Positions 44,403 to 54,539 of a stretch of DNA of 64,000 bases are shown here, piece after piece; within the stretch, counting starts at the first letter, position 1; every line of letters begins with the position of its first letter. This stretch comes from Clostridium_AD sp050717635. Lineage in GTDB: Bacteria > Bacillota > Clostridia > Clostridiales > Clostridiaceae. Under the pieces are notes generated by a model. The model saw nothing but the letters and a program-made list of their open reading frames with translations. It searched no databases and had not been told where the DNA came from. Made by a program: the position numbers and the translations under genes. The DNA lies in contig NZ_JBOITO010000013.1 in NCBI RefSeq assembly GCF_050717635.1, positions 372,001 to 436,000 of the forward strand. Direction: 5' to 3'.

Positions 44403-46091
44403 ATGAAGATTATGGCAAAAAAAAGACTAGGAGATTTATTAGTAGAGTCAAGAAAGATAGCTCCAGAACAACTTAAGAAAGTACTTATAAAACAGCAAGG
44501 ATCTGGTAAAAGGCTAGGAGAACTTCTTATCGAAGATGGTATTTTAAGTGAAGAAGATATCTTAGAAGTTCTAGAACAACAATTATGTATAAATAGAGTA
44601 TACCTAGATATGGAACATATTGAGCAAAAGGTTGCACAATTAGTTCCGGTAAGTATTTCAAAAAAATATAATTTAGTTGCTTTTGGTATGGAGAATAATA
44701 AACTAAAGGTGGCCATGTCTGATCCACTAAATATATTTGCAATAGACGATGTTAAGATATCTTCAGGTTTTGACGTTGAAATATACATTGCAGCAACAAA
44801 AGATATTGAAGATGCGATAGATAGATATTATACAAATCAAAATGCTCAAAAAGCTGCTGAGGATTTATCAAAATCTCAAGGAACAAATGAAGGTAAGGAA
44901 GAAAACAAAGTACAATTAGATGATATAAAAAGTGCTCCGGCAGTGAGACTGGTTGATTCTATAATAAGTGATGCAATAAAGTTGAAAGCTAGTGATATTC
45001 ATATAGAGCCTTTTGAAAATCACATAAAAATAAGATACAGGATTGATGGCACATTAAAAGAAATATCTAAGTATAATAAAGATATTTTTAATGCTTTTAT
45101 AACTCGTATAAAAATACTTGCAGAATTGAATATTGCAGAGAAGAGAATTCCACAGGACGGTAGAATTTTAACTGTTGTAGACGATAAGAAGATAGATTTG
45201 CGGGTATCAACGCTGCCAACAATTCACGGTGAAAAAGTTGTAATCCGGGTATTAGATAGAGAAAATTTTTTAGTAGGTAAAGAAAAACTAGGTATGAATG
45301 AAGATGACTTAGAAAAAGTAGAAAGAATACTTAAAATCCCATATGGAATAATTTTGGTTACAGGACCTACAGGTAGTGGAAAATCCACTACACTATATAC
45401 CTTATTAAGTGAACTTAATGACAACAGTAAGAACATTATAACAGTAGAAGACCCTGTAGAGTACGTAGTAGATGGAATAAATCAAGTAAACGTAAATGCT
45501 AAAGCAGGACTAACTTTTGCATCGGGCCTCAGGTCGATTTTAAGACAAGACCCTGATGTAGTTATGATAGGTGAGATAAGGGATAACGAGACAGCAGAAA
45601 TTGCTACCAGAGCATCTATAACAGGACATATAGTGTTAAGCACAATACACACTAACGATGCACCATCAGCGATAGTAAGGCTTATAGATATGGATATACA
45701 GCCTTACCTAGTAGCTAGTGCCATAGCGGGAATTATATCTCAAAGACTTGTAAAAAAGATATGCCCCATGTGCAGTGAAATTTACGTAGCAACTGATTTT
45801 GAAAAAGAAATTCTAGGAATTCACTCAAATGAGGAGTTGTTTCTTCACAAGGGTAAGGGTTGCGGTCACTGTAACAAAAGTGGATATGCAGGAAGAATAG
45901 GTGTATACGAAATAATGGAAGTAACTCGTAAACATAGAGAATATATAATGCGCAATGCCAGTGTAGATGAAATAAGAGATATAAGTGTTGAAAATGGAAT
46001 GAAAACGCTAAAAGCATCTTGTATTGATTTAGTTTTAAAAGGAATGACAACTATAGAAGAACTGGTTAAGATAGCATTTTTGAAAGAATAG
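44403..46091 (+). CDS. pilB: Type IV pilus assembly ATPase PilB
   Basis: 562 residues; ATG 8 bases after AAAGGGG. MshEN/T2SSE N-domain (1-140), then the GspE ATPase: Walker A GPTGSGKSTT with K327, Asp box VEDPVEYV, Walker B PDVVMIGEIRD, His box TGHIVLSTIHTNDA and the four-Cys zinc site CPMC...CGHC near residues 455-490. It powers pilus extension at the cytosolic face. First complete gene of the pilus operon, 27 bases before pilC. No PilT retraction ATPase is in the window. Confidence 0.95.
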   Translation: MKIMAKKRLGDLLVESRKIAPEQLKKVLIKQQGSGKRLGELLIEDGILSEEDILEVLEQQLCINRVYLDMEHIEQKVAQLVPVSISKKYNLVAFGMENNKLKVAMSDPLNIFAIDDVKISSGFDVEIYIAATKDIEDAIDRYYTNQNAQKAAEDLSKSQGTNEGKEENKVQLDDIKSAPAVRLVDSIISDAIKLKASDIHIEPFENHIKIRYRIDGTLKEISKYNKDIFNAFITRIKILAELNIAEKRIPQDGRILTVVDDKKIDLRVSTLPTIHGEKVVIRVLDRENFLVGKEKLGMNEDDLEKVERILKIPYGIILVTGPTGSGKSTTLYTLLSELNDNSKNIITVEDPVEYVVDGINQVNVNAKAGLTFASGLRSILRQDPDVVMIGEIRDNETAEIATRASITGHIVLSTIHTNDAPSAIVRLIDMDIQPYLVASAIAGIISQRLVKKICPMCSEIYVATDFEKEILGIHSNEELFLHKGKGCGHCNKSGYAGRIGVYEIMEVTRKHREYIMRNASVDEIRDISVENGMKTLKASCIDLVLKGMTTIEELVKIAFLKE

Positions 46092-46118
46092 GAGTTTTAA
46101 AAAAAAGGGGGTGAGAAA

Positions 46119-47327
46119 GTGCTTACTTTTAAGTATAAAGTTATGAATCACCAAGGTGAGAAAATAGAAGGGACATTTAAAGCTAATAGTCAAAATGAAG
46201 TATTAGCCATGATAGAGGATAATAATTACTATCCTATAGAAGTAAAAGAAGTATTAGAACGTGAAGAGCAAGATTTATTCGAATCCTTTGCGAAGGTTAA
46301 AACAAAGGATATATACATTTTCTGTAGACAGTTTCACACCATGATAAACGCAGGCGCTAATATTTCTAATGCATTAGATGTTTTAAGAAAACAAACTACC
46401 AATAAAAAACTAAAGAAATGTTTAAATGAAGCACATGATGATGTTCAAAAGGGAATTTCTCTATCAGAGGCATTTGGAAAGCATAATGATGTGTTTCCAG
46501 ATTTACTTGTAAATATGATTAACACTGGGGAAGTCAGTGGTAATTTAGACATAATAATGTCACGAATGGCATCGCATTTTGAAAAAGAAAATAAAATAAA
46601 CAACCAAATTAAGAGTGCTATGGTTTATCCAATAGTGTTAGCAAGTTTATCTATAGTAATAGTAGCCTTCATTTTGACCTTTATAATGCCTACCTTTGTA
46701 GGAATGTTTGAGAGCTCAGGGGTAGCGCTACCAGCACCAACAAGGATAGTTATGGGATTAAGTAAATTTATAACAACTAAATGGTATATTTTAATTGCAG
46801 TTATAGGTGGAGGGATTTATGGTATGAAAACTTATGCTAAAACTCCAGCAGGTAGATTATCAATAGATGGATTAAAATTAAAATTACCAATAATTAAAGA
46901 TATTACAGAAAAAGTAATAGTATCTAGATTTACTAGAACACTAGCTACAGTACTTGCTAGTGGTGTATCTTTGGTACAAGCACTAGAAGTAGTGCAAAAG
47001 GTAGTTGGAAATAAAGTAGCAGAGAAAAGCTTAGAATTAATTAAAGAAAAAGTGCTAAAAGGTGTATCTTTAGGTGAAGCACTAGGAGAAGAAAAAATAT
47101 TTCCAATGATGTTGCACTCCATGATAAAAATAGGTGAAGAATCAGGATCACTAGACGATATATTAGATAAGACAGCAAATTTTTATGATGAAGAACTAGA
47201 ATCATCGCTGAAAAGAATGACTACAATGATAGAGCCACTTATGATAATAATAATGGGGTTTTTAATTGGAGGAATAGTTATTGCTATGATGTTACCTATA
47301 TTTGATATGGGTAATACAGTTCAATAA
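46119..47327 (+). CDS. pilC: Type IV pilus platform protein PilC
   Basis: 402 residues from GTG behind AGGGGGTGAG. Two GspF/PilC repeats (about 70-190 and 270-395): FCRQFHTMINAGANISNAL with MINTGEVSGNLD, and FTRTLATVLASGVSLVQAL with MIKIGEESGSLDDIL. Three membrane helices (near 170, 222, 378). It is the inner-membrane platform that couples PilB to pilin polymerisation. Confidence 0.95.
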   Translation: MLTFKYKVMNHQGEKIEGTFKANSQNEVLAMIEDNNYYPIEVKEVLEREEQDLFESFAKVKTKDIYIFCRQFHTMINAGANISNALDVLRKQTTNKKLKKCLNEAHDDVQKGISLSEAFGKHNDVFPDLLVNMINTGEVSGNLDIIMSRMASHFEKENKINNQIKSAMVYPIVLASLSIVIVAFILTFIMPTFVGMFESSGVALPAPTRIVMGLSKFITTKWYILIAVIGGGIYGMKTYAKTPAGRLSIDGLKLKLPIIKDITEKVIVSRFTRTLATVLASGVSLVQALEVVQKVVGNKVAEKSLELIKEKVLKGVSLGEALGEEKIFPMMLHSMIKIGEESGSLDDILDKTANFYDEELESSLKRMTTMIEPLMIIIMGFLIGGIVIAMMLPIFDMGNTVQ

Positions 47328-47476
47328 TAGTTTGAATACAGCTCCACAGGAGATGATTAATATGATAAAGCTACAAAATTATGTGCATGGAAATTATAAA
47401 TATTAGTAATATGATAATTTTGTAGTTTAATCATTATTATATATTTTAAATATTAGTTTATAAGGGGGAATTATTA

Positions 47477-47929
47477 ATGAAAATGGATTTAATAAAAACA
47501 AAAAAGAAAAAGGGGTTTACGCTAATAGAACTTATTGTTGTTATTGCAATTATAGGAATATTGGCAGCAATTGCAGTTCCTAGGTTAACTGGTTTTCAAG
47601 ATAAGGCAAGGAAAACTCAGGTGGTTACTGATGCACACCAAATTACCACAGCTATTGAGTCATTATTAACTGAATCAGCTAATGGTGCTATTACTACAAC
47701 GATACCATCAAGTGCAATAACGATTTCAACTTCTACTAATGGGTCAGATCCTGTTTTAAAAGTAGCTGGGATTACGCCTGGTGGTACGGATACCGCGAAG
47801 ACATTAATTTATGGTGCTGATGGCAATTTTACTCTAACAGAAGTTATAAATAAAAAAACTTATACTGCTACTAGAGCAGCAGGATTAGCACCAGCTGTTA
47901 GTGATGGGGTTGTAGTAGCAGGGCCATAA
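47477..47929 (+). CDS. pilA: Type IV pilin, major-type (PilA1)
   Basis: 150 residues with GGGGG upstream. The prepilin leader MKMDLIKTKKKKG is cut before FTLIELIVVIAIIGILAAIA, the conserved hydrophobic N-terminal helix with Glu5. The mature part is small, Thr/Ser/Ala-rich and without Cys. Substrate of PilD (61103). The tail ends in AGLAPAVSDGVVVAGP. A second pilin lies at 60489. Confidence 0.93.
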   Translation: MKMDLIKTKKKKGFTLIELIVVIAIIGILAAIAVPRLTGFQDKARKTQVVTDAHQITTAIESLLTESANGAITTTIPSSAITISTSTNGSDPVLKVAGITPGGTDTAKTLIYGADGNFTLTEVINKKTYTATRAAGLAPAVSDGVVVAGP

Positions 47930-48040
47930 CAAGTTGATTTTAGTAGCAAGTAGTAAGGAACTGACTTCCAGTTAGCAACCATTAAACGGATTCGCTCCGC
48001 TAATCCATTTAATGGAATGGGGTCGTGTCAGCCACCTAGA
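47930..48040. other. Intergenic with repeat-type elements
   Basis: CCATTAAACGGATTCGCTCC and its partner GCTAATCCATTTAATGG form a hairpin (47987-48015). GGTCGTGTCAGCCACC (48021-48036) is a REP-like motif in reverse. No gene. Confidence 0.5.
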
Positions 48041-48147
48041 AGCAAGCTCAGTCCCTTCGCAAGGCCCCCCGGGGGTCATGAACAAATTGTGAATGACTGC
48101 TGTTAAAGCAATTTACTCAGGCCAATAAGTCAAGGTTACAAATCAAA

Positions 48148-48196
48148 ACTTCCAGTTCTTGTTACCACCTCATGGCGGGTAACAAGAACTGGAAGT
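48148..48196 (+). terminator. Strong hairpin, copy 1
   Basis: ACTTCCAGTTCTTGTTACC pairs with GGTAACAAGAACTGGAAGT; repeated at 48384-48432 by the tandem duplication. No T tract follows, so it may attenuate or protect mRNA rather than terminate. Confidence 0.6.
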
Positions 48197-48383
48197 ATAT
48201 ATTAAACATTTTAACTAAACAAACTAAAAAAGAGGTGACCACCAATGTTCAACTCAAAAGTCTTATCCCTAGATAAAGCAAGCTCAGTCCCTTCGCAAGG
48301 CCCCCCGGGGGTCATGAACAAATTGTGAATGACTGCTGTTAAAGCAATTTACTCAGGCCAATAAGTCAAGGTTACAAATCAAA

Positions 48384-48432
48384 ACTTCCAGTTCTTGTTA
48401 CCACCTCATGGCGGGTAACAAGAACTGGAAGT
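48384..48432 (+). terminator. Strong hairpin, copy 2
   Basis: Duplicate of 48148-48196, 236 bp downstream; lies 48 bases before the pilM start. Confidence 0.6.
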
Positions 48433-48480
48433 ATATATTAAACATTTTAACTAAACAAACTAAAAAAGAGGTGACCACCA

Positions 48481-49566
48481 ATGTTCAACTCAAAAGTCTT
48501 ATCCCTAGATATAGGTTCAAAATACACAAAAATAGTTCTAGGAACTCAAAGTAAAAAAAATGTAATCATAGAAAAAGCTATCACCATGATTACTCCAGTA
48601 GGATGTTATCATGATGGGAATATTTTAGATATAACTAAATTTAAAAATGAAATTTTTGAAGTGCTTCAAAAGGAAAATATAAAATGTAAAAGTATTATAA
48701 TTACATCAAAAAGCACCTCAGTTATAGCCAGAGACATTGATATTCCAGTAGCTAAAAAGGAAGATATGGATGCTATAATTAAGTTTCAGATGGAAAGATA
48801 TTTACCAATAATGTTTGATGATTATATAATGCAATATAAAGTATTAGAAGAGTTTGAAGAGGATGACATAAAACAAGCTAAAGTTACAGTTGTAGTGTAT
48901 CCTAAAATTATGGCAGAGGCATATTATAATTTAGTAAAGGAATTAAAGGGTAATGCGATTGCATTAGATATTAGTTCAAATAGCATCAATAAGTTATTTA
49001 TTGAAAATATAAAAATTAATGATGAAAATTACAGTTTAGAAGATACTGTTGCGGTTATAGATTTAGGATATGATTTTATAAATGTTAACATTATTTCAGA
49101 TGGGAATGTACAGTTTACTAGAATTATTAATTATGGTGGCTCTAATATAGATATAGATATTGCTAAGCAATTATCAATATCAGAAGAGGAAGCTGAGGAT
49201 CAAAAGCTTGAGCAATGTAATTTAGAAAGAGAATCGTCAAGTGACATGCAAAGTTCAACCATAAACGATATTGCAAAAGCACAAGTAAGAAATTGGAATG
49301 AAGAAATAGAACGAATGATTAACTATTATAAAAATAAGGATCAAGGAAATAAGGTAGACAAGATATATATTTACGGAGGAAGTTCAAATATTAAGGGTAT
49401 AGAAACATTTATAAAAGAAGCATTAAACTTACCAGTTACTAAAATACAGAGTTTAAGCAATGTTAATTGTACTAAAATGAATGAATCTAAAGTAGGTTTA
49501 TTTAAAGCAGATGGAGAATTAAGCAAATATTTAAATGCTATAGGAGCAATAATAAGACTGAGGTAG
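48481..49566 (+). CDS. pilM: Type IV pilus assembly protein PilM
   Basis: 361 residues with GAGGTGACCACC before the ATG. Actin-like ATPase fold: SLDIGSKYTKIVLG (phosphate 1), VAVIDLGYDFINVNIIS (phosphate 2), IYIYGGSSNIKGIETFI (adenosine). It links the cytosolic motor to PilN at the membrane. PilN starts within 10 bases of its stop. Confidence 0.92.
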   Translation: MFNSKVLSLDIGSKYTKIVLGTQSKKNVIIEKAITMITPVGCYHDGNILDITKFKNEIFEVLQKENIKCKSIIITSKSTSVIARDIDIPVAKKEDMDAIIKFQMERYLPIMFDDYIMQYKVLEEFEEDDIKQAKVTVVVYPKIMAEAYYNLVKELKGNAIALDISSNSINKLFIENIKINDENYSLEDTVAVIDLGYDFINVNIISDGNVQFTRIINYGGSNIDIDIAKQLSISEEEAEDQKLEQCNLERESSSDMQSSTINDIAKAQVRNWNEEIERMINYYKNKDQGNKVDKIYIYGGSSNIKGIETFIKEALNLPVTKIQSLSNVNCTKMNESKVGLFKADGELSKYLNAIGAIIRLR

Positions 49567-49575
49567 GTGAAACTT

Positions 49576-50148
49576 ATGAAGGATTTTAACTTTTTTGATT
49601 CATATAAAGGAAGTAAAAAAGATTTCGAAAAAAAATATTTGTATGCTATTATTTTATGTTCCGGTTTAGTCTTATTCATAACTTTTACTTATGCTTTTAA
49701 TTATTATAAAATAAGTAAGCTAAATTCAGGGATAGTGGTCATACAGCAAAATTTAAATTCAAAAGAAAATATTATTAAATTGAAAGAAATAGAAAATGAA
49801 GAAAAAAAAATAGCTATAATGAATCAGTATTATAGTGTAGTATCAAATATTAGTGATGGCATAAATAATAGTGATTTTGTAGGTAGTAAAGTAATAAATA
49901 AAATAAGTACTTGCGTTCCTGAAGGTGTGTATTTTAAAGTTATGGCTTTGGATGCTAGTTCAGTGCAACTTCAGGCTGAAGGAAAAGATAGAGATACAAT
50001 AGCAGTATTTGAGCGTACTTTAAGAAATTTAGACATTGTAAAGGATGTTTATATTGCTACTATAAATTCATCATCTGAAGAAAATAAAAACTTTACGTTT
50101 ACTGTAAATTGTAATTTAAAGGATGTTGATAATTATGAAGGTAACTAA
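49576..50148 (+). CDS. pilN: Type IV pilus assembly protein PilN
   Basis: 190 residues from the ATG at 49576, using the GAGGTAGGTGA site. A short N-terminal segment with NFFDSYK (PilM-binding position), a membrane helix (about 25-46), a coiled coil (about 50-95) and a ferredoxin-like end domain (VYFKVMALDASSVQLQAEGK). Overlaps the next gene by 14 bases. Confidence 0.85.
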   Translation: MKDFNFFDSYKGSKKDFEKKYLYAIILCSGLVLFITFTYAFNYYKISKLNSGIVVIQQNLNSKENIIKLKEIENEEKKIAIMNQYYSVVSNISDGINNSDFVGSKVINKISTCVPEGVYFKVMALDASSVQLQAEGKDRDTIAVFERTLRNLDIVKDVYIATINSSSEENKNFTFTVNCNLKDVDNYEGN

Positions 50149-51397
50149 AAGGGAACAAATGCTACTAGCAGCTTTATTAATAGTGTTATTAGGTTATGGA
50201 TTTTATCATTTCGTTTATGCAAAACAAAATGAAAAAATAACGCAGTTAAAAGCCAGTAAAGATACGTATTCGCAAAAATGGGAACAGGTTAAAGCAAAGA
50301 TTGCATCAAAAGATAAAAAAAATGAACAGTATAAAATTTTAAATGCTAAAATAGTTAGTAAAACAGATATGCTGTTCCTATCAATAGAGCAGGAAAAAAT
50401 CATAGTGGTTTTAGATAAAATGATTAAAGACAGTAAGCTTCAAGTAGAGGTATTGGGGTTTTCAGAAGTAAGTAGTGATAACACAACAGAAGATAAGAGC
50501 AAAATAAATACAGAAATTAAAGAAAAAATTACTATTAATGAATTAGACAAGTTAGTAAACGACTTTAATGGTACTTTAGACAAAGATGCGATTACAGAAA
50601 AAACAAATACTAGCAAGGCAGAACTAAACAATGCAACTACTAAAACTGTTGACTCAAAGATTGTAGGTGCATATACAATGGAAGTTACACTTGCTTTTAA
50701 AGGCAAATATGATGAACTTATAAGTTTTATTGAACAAGTAGAAAATTACGATAAAAAGATAATTATAAATAATATAAACATGGCTGCAGTAGAGGGCAGT
50801 ACTGTATCAGGAAATATTATATTAGAGTTTTATGGTATTCCTAAATTTAATGATAATGATAAATTTAAGTGGGATTATAAAAAACCTATCGGGAAGAAGA
50901 ATCCTTTTGTTGGAGGAAATATTTCAGTTACTGGTTCACAAGTTTTAAATACTGTAGTTACGAAAAAAGAGGATATTCAATATGATTTTTTAATGAGTGT
51001 TAGCTCTATTACCTCAGATTTACCAACTATAATGCTTGGAAAGTCCAAAGATAGCTTAAGGAATACTTATGTATACGCTGATAATGAGGGTGAAGAAAAT
51101 GTTGAGATTTATTTAGTTCAAAGCGATGGAAAATATTTTTATAAGTATAAAACTATTGGTGATGCCTATCCAAAAGATTTTAATACTCAAAAAGAATTTA
51201 TACCTTATGAAAAAGATATAAAGTTTAAAATTTATACTAACAAAAGAAATTCGGGCGTAGATTTAGCAGGAGCTAATATAAAAATATTTAACAAAACCGA
51301 TTTAACAGTTAATATAGACATTGAAGATGATGATAAAGATAAGCCAAGAGTTAAAATTAGTAAAGAAACAGGAAATATTAATGTTAATAAATTATAA
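50135..51397 (+). CDS. pilO: PilO-like pilus assembly protein
   Basis: 420 residues from the ATG at 50135 inside the end of pilN. A membrane helix (about 8-27), a coiled coil, then a PilO-type ferredoxin-like domain (SFIEQVENYDKKIIINNINM) and about 180 additional residues with the conserved KNPFVGG and DFLMSVSSITSDLPTIMLG. PilO proteins are near 200 residues, so this is a clostridial long form, perhaps with a fused PilP-like part. Confidence 0.8.
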   Translation: MKVTKREQMLLAALLIVLLGYGFYHFVYAKQNEKITQLKASKDTYSQKWEQVKAKIASKDKKNEQYKILNAKIVSKTDMLFLSIEQEKIIVVLDKMIKDSKLQVEVLGFSEVSSDNTTEDKSKINTEIKEKITINELDKLVNDFNGTLDKDAITEKTNTSKAELNNATTKTVDSKIVGAYTMEVTLAFKGKYDELISFIEQVENYDKKIIINNINMAAVEGSTVSGNIILEFYGIPKFNDNDKFKWDYKKPIGKKNPFVGGNISVTGSQVLNTVVTKKEDIQYDFLMSVSSITSDLPTIMLGKSKDSLRNTYVYADNEGEENVEIYLVQSDGKYFYKYKTIGDAYPKDFNTQKEFIPYEKDIKFKIYTNKRNSGVDLAGANIKIFNKTDLTVNIDIEDDDKDKPRVKISKETGNINVNKL

Positions 51398-51434
51398 AAA
51401 ACAATAATAGTTTAGAATTTTGGGAGGACGGGTT

Positions 51435-52169
51435 ATGGAGGGGATAAAATATAAAAAAGGATTTACTTTAATCGAAGTAGTAATAAGTATAGCAATTTTA
51501 AGTATTATCATTGCCCCAATATTATCCCTTACTTTATCTACCTTAAAAATAAACAAACAATCTGATGATAAACTTAAAGCTATCAATATTGCTCAGAAGA
51601 ATTTAGAGGAAATAAAATCTTTTGATTATAAATTACTACCAGGTGCTACGTTCCCAATTAAGGAAACTAAGACAGAAAATAGTTTTAGTATTGAGAGAAC
51701 TATAATTCCAATAGAAGAGTATAAATTTGATGTTAGTAATAATGATATTAATATAATCTATGATGCAGAGGTAAAAGATAGTGTTATAAAAAATAATATA
51801 CCTGGAGTTTTAACTACAAACTATATTACTAATAATAATTTAGAAATAGATTTTAGTGGAATCACATCTAGGGAAATCAATGTAAAAATTGAATTGACTG
51901 GAAATGATAGTGTGAATATTGATTTAAATAATATTAATAATAGCGATTCAAATAATATTATTAATAATACTGAAGGAATGAACGTGTATTTTACCAAAGG
52001 TTCAAGGTATTCTATTACTAGATGCAGTGGTAAAGTAAATATATTCACTAACATATCAGAAAATACAGACTTAAATGATAATTATAGATTATATAAAGTA
52101 ATTATAGAAGTTAAAAAAGGTAGTAAATCATTACAAAAAATTGAAGGTTATAAAACTTGCTTAAAATAG
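51435..52169 (+). CDS. Minor prepilin (PilV/PulI-like)
   Basis: 244 residues from the ATG at 51435, behind GGGAGG. Short leader cut in YKKG/FTLIEVVISIAILSIIIA, hydrophobic helix, then KAINIAQKNLEEIKSF, typical of PilV-like minor pilins. The rest is Asn-rich and variable (NINNSDSNNIINNTEG). Probably a priming or tip subunit. Confidence 0.85.
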   Translation: MEGIKYKKGFTLIEVVISIAILSIIIAPILSLTLSTLKINKQSDDKLKAINIAQKNLEEIKSFDYKLLPGATFPIKETKTENSFSIERTIIPIEEYKFDVSNNDINIIYDAEVKDSVIKNNIPGVLTTNYITNNNLEIDFSGITSREINVKIELTGNDSVNIDLNNINNSDSNNIINNTEGMNVYFTKGSRYSITRCSGKVNIFTNISENTDLNDNYRLYKVIIEVKKGSKSLQKIEGYKTCLK

Positions 52170-52181
52170 GAAGTGATAATT

Positions 52182-54515
52182 TTGAAAAAAAATAAAAAGG
52201 GATCATCTTTACTATTAGTACTTATTGTGTGTTCAATATTAAGTATTTTAGGAATGTCTATGATATCAATGGCAACATCTAATTATAAAATGAAGATTTT
52301 AAAAGGAAATATTAAAACTAATATGTATGCTTCTGAGTCGGGTATTGATGAATCATATGGGATAATTGGCAAGATGGTAGATGAAGCTATTATAAAAGGT
52401 AATGATGAAGTTAAAATATTTATGGTTACACTTGATTTAAATGAAAAAATAAAAAAGAAAGAAACTCTTAAGTCAAAAATGATTGAAAAGAGGGTGGTTG
52501 AGGCACGATTAAATAATTTAGATGATGATGATGCTGAAAGAGTAGTTTTAAATGAAAAATCTCAAGAACTTGATAGTTATATTAATAATGATGATAATGA
52601 TAGCATTTATGTAAAACCTACTGACTTGGTAGATTTATATAAAAAAGATATGGATATATCACAAATAAATTTAGTTGTAAACTTGGAATATATAAAAGAG
52701 AAGCAAAATGAAAAATTTAAGGAAGCTTATACAAAGTATATAGTTGGTAAATTAGATTTAATTGATGTAAGTATTGTACCTGATGATACTAAAAAAGAAA
52801 ATTTAATAGCTGCGTTAAATACGAAATATACTTTTATAATGCCAGAAGACCAAAAATCAGTTGTGTATATAGAAAATTTTGACACTAGTAAAGCTTTTAA
52901 TAATATGAGTTTTACTAATGATATATTAAATGTTAAGTTAGAATCGGTATATAAAAACAAAAATATAGAAAAGATTATTAAAGCAGATTATGAAATTGGT
53001 ATTCCTGATTATGAAGATGCATTATCCATTGAAAATGATAGCAAAGATATAAGCAAAAACATTGTATGGTCTAAAGCAATATGTGCAGATGGTAATCTAG
53101 AGGTCAAAGATACAAGCAAAATGGATATTAATGGAAATGTTTATATAAGAGGTGAAAGCAATGTTAGTAATAGTGGAATTTCCATAGAAAATTCTGAATT
53201 CAATGTAAATGGTGACATCTCAACTTTAAATGATTTGAATTTAATATCAGCTAATAATACAACTAATGTTGATGGAAGTATTTATGCTAAAAATATCATA
53301 TTAACTGAAACCGCAAAAAATTCGAATTTAGTTTCTACTGGAAGTGCTTATACTAGCGATGATTTAGAGTTGAATTCTACGGAAAAAGGTGTAATTGATA
53401 TAAAAGGTGATTTTTATGGTCTTCAAAAGGGAGATGTTAGTACAACAGATGATGCTTCTAGCTCTATAATAATAAATTCAGATGATTTAGGAACGGGGTC
53501 AAGTTTAACAATTGGTGGTAAAAGTATTATTATGGGAACTTCTTATATAAATACTTCACCTGAAAAGTATCAAACGGGAGAGGCTGTATCTATTAAAGGG
53601 AATTATAGGGCTTATATGGAACCATTAACTAATATTGATGAAACTGATAGACTTAAGAGTGGAAAGGAAAGTTTAAAAGAAGAAAATATTATTTTTGATG
53701 CTGATAAATATAAACCGCTTATACCAGCAGATAAGTTTGTAAGTGATAATTATTTAAATGTATTTGATAAAAGTGATTATATTAAATATTATATTCAGCA
53801 AAAAGATAAAAATATGAAAGAAAATTATTTAAAAACTAAAGGGGTAAATATAGATTTGGAAAAATCGTATCATATTGGAGCAATTATAGACGAGGATGGA
53901 CAGTGGAAGGAATCAAAAGTAGAGCTTGATATTTTAAGTTTAGTAAAGAAAAAAAATAATAAATATAAAAAAATGGCATATTTCATGGGTGAAGAATCAA
54001 TAACTGACAAAGAACTTGATGATTTTGATGATTTTAATGGAACAGTAGTAGCTAAACAGCTTAGCTCATCTAGAATTGCATCAAATACAATCGAAAATAA
54101 TAAGTTTATTATTAAAAAAGATGATTATGCTTTAGTATTTTCGAATGGAGATACAAGCAAGATTCCTACAAGTTTATCAAATGAAAGTATAAAGCCAATG
54201 AGTAGTATTTATGAAGGAATAATTATAGTGGATGGTGATTTGTATATATGTGGTGAAATGAATTTTACTGGAACTATAATATGTACAGGGAGTATTTATA
54301 TTGTAGATGATAAGTATAAAAAAATAACTTATGATGAAAATGTTGTTAAAAACATTATAGCTACAAATTATGATGTATTTAAAGATATATTCAAAGAATC
54401 AAGTAATAAAATAAACGTTGTAACTGATGCTAAAATAAGCAGTACTGGTAACAGTTCTTTAAGTGTAAATAGTAATAAATTAATTAAATTAAAGAATTGG
54501 TCATTGGTAAAATAA
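52182..54515 (+). CDS. PilX-like large pilus protein
   Basis: 777 residues from a TTG with AGGAAG at good distance. The N-terminus NKKGSSLLLVLIVCSILSIL lacks the Glu5 of pilins and matches PilX-N proteins; ASESGIDESYG follows. A long coiled, acidic part (about 75-260) is followed by repeated beta-helix-like turns (about 300-460: VSNSGISIENSEFNVNGDIS and similar) and a C-terminal domain with GDLYICGEMNFTGTIICTG, also beta-helix-like. Such proteins act in the minor pilin tip complex. Confidence 0.75.
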   Translation: MKKNKKGSSLLLVLIVCSILSILGMSMISMATSNYKMKILKGNIKTNMYASESGIDESYGIIGKMVDEAIIKGNDEVKIFMVTLDLNEKIKKKETLKSKMIEKRVVEARLNNLDDDDAERVVLNEKSQELDSYINNDDNDSIYVKPTDLVDLYKKDMDISQINLVVNLEYIKEKQNEKFKEAYTKYIVGKLDLIDVSIVPDDTKKENLIAALNTKYTFIMPEDQKSVVYIENFDTSKAFNNMSFTNDILNVKLESVYKNKNIEKIIKADYEIGIPDYEDALSIENDSKDISKNIVWSKAICADGNLEVKDTSKMDINGNVYIRGESNVSNSGISIENSEFNVNGDISTLNDLNLISANNTTNVDGSIYAKNIILTETAKNSNLVSTGSAYTSDDLELNSTEKGVIDIKGDFYGLQKGDVSTTDDASSSIIINSDDLGTGSSLTIGGKSIIMGTSYINTSPEKYQTGEAVSIKGNYRAYMEPLTNIDETDRLKSGKESLKEENIIFDADKYKPLIPADKFVSDNYLNVFDKSDYIKYYIQQKDKNMKENYLKTKGVNIDLEKSYHIGAIIDEDGQWKESKVELDILSLVKKKNNKYKKMAYFMGEESITDKELDDFDDFNGTVVAKQLSSSRIASNTIENNKFIIKKDDYALVFSNGDTSKIPTSLSNESIKPMSSIYEGIIIVDGDLYICGEMNFTGTIICTGSIYIVDDKYKKITYDENVVKNIIATNYDVFKDIFKESSNKINVVTDAKISSTGNSSLSVNSNKLIKLKNWSLVK

Positions 54516-54539
54516 GCCTGCGAAAGTGAGTTGGTTAAA

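Larger units (their letters stand above)
48041..48512 (+). repeat. 236-bp tandem duplication covering the pilM 5' end
   Basis: 48041-48276 is repeated exactly or nearly so from 48277 to 48512. Each copy holds CCTTCGCAAGGCCCCCCGGG, a 19-bp hairpin, GAGGTGACCACCA and the first ten codons of pilM. The first pilM start (48245) reads into the second copy and stops after 27 codons (MNKL*), so only the copy at 48481 gives PilM. Confidence 0.9.

Noticed and set aside
47930..48130. Riboswitch in the pilA-pilM gap
   Set aside because: The hairpins are explained by repeat-type elements and a tandem duplication; no known aptamer core was recognised.
48245..48328. 27-codon frame starting with the first pilM ATG
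   Set aside because: It arises from the tandem duplication and reads into leader sequence; not an independent gene.
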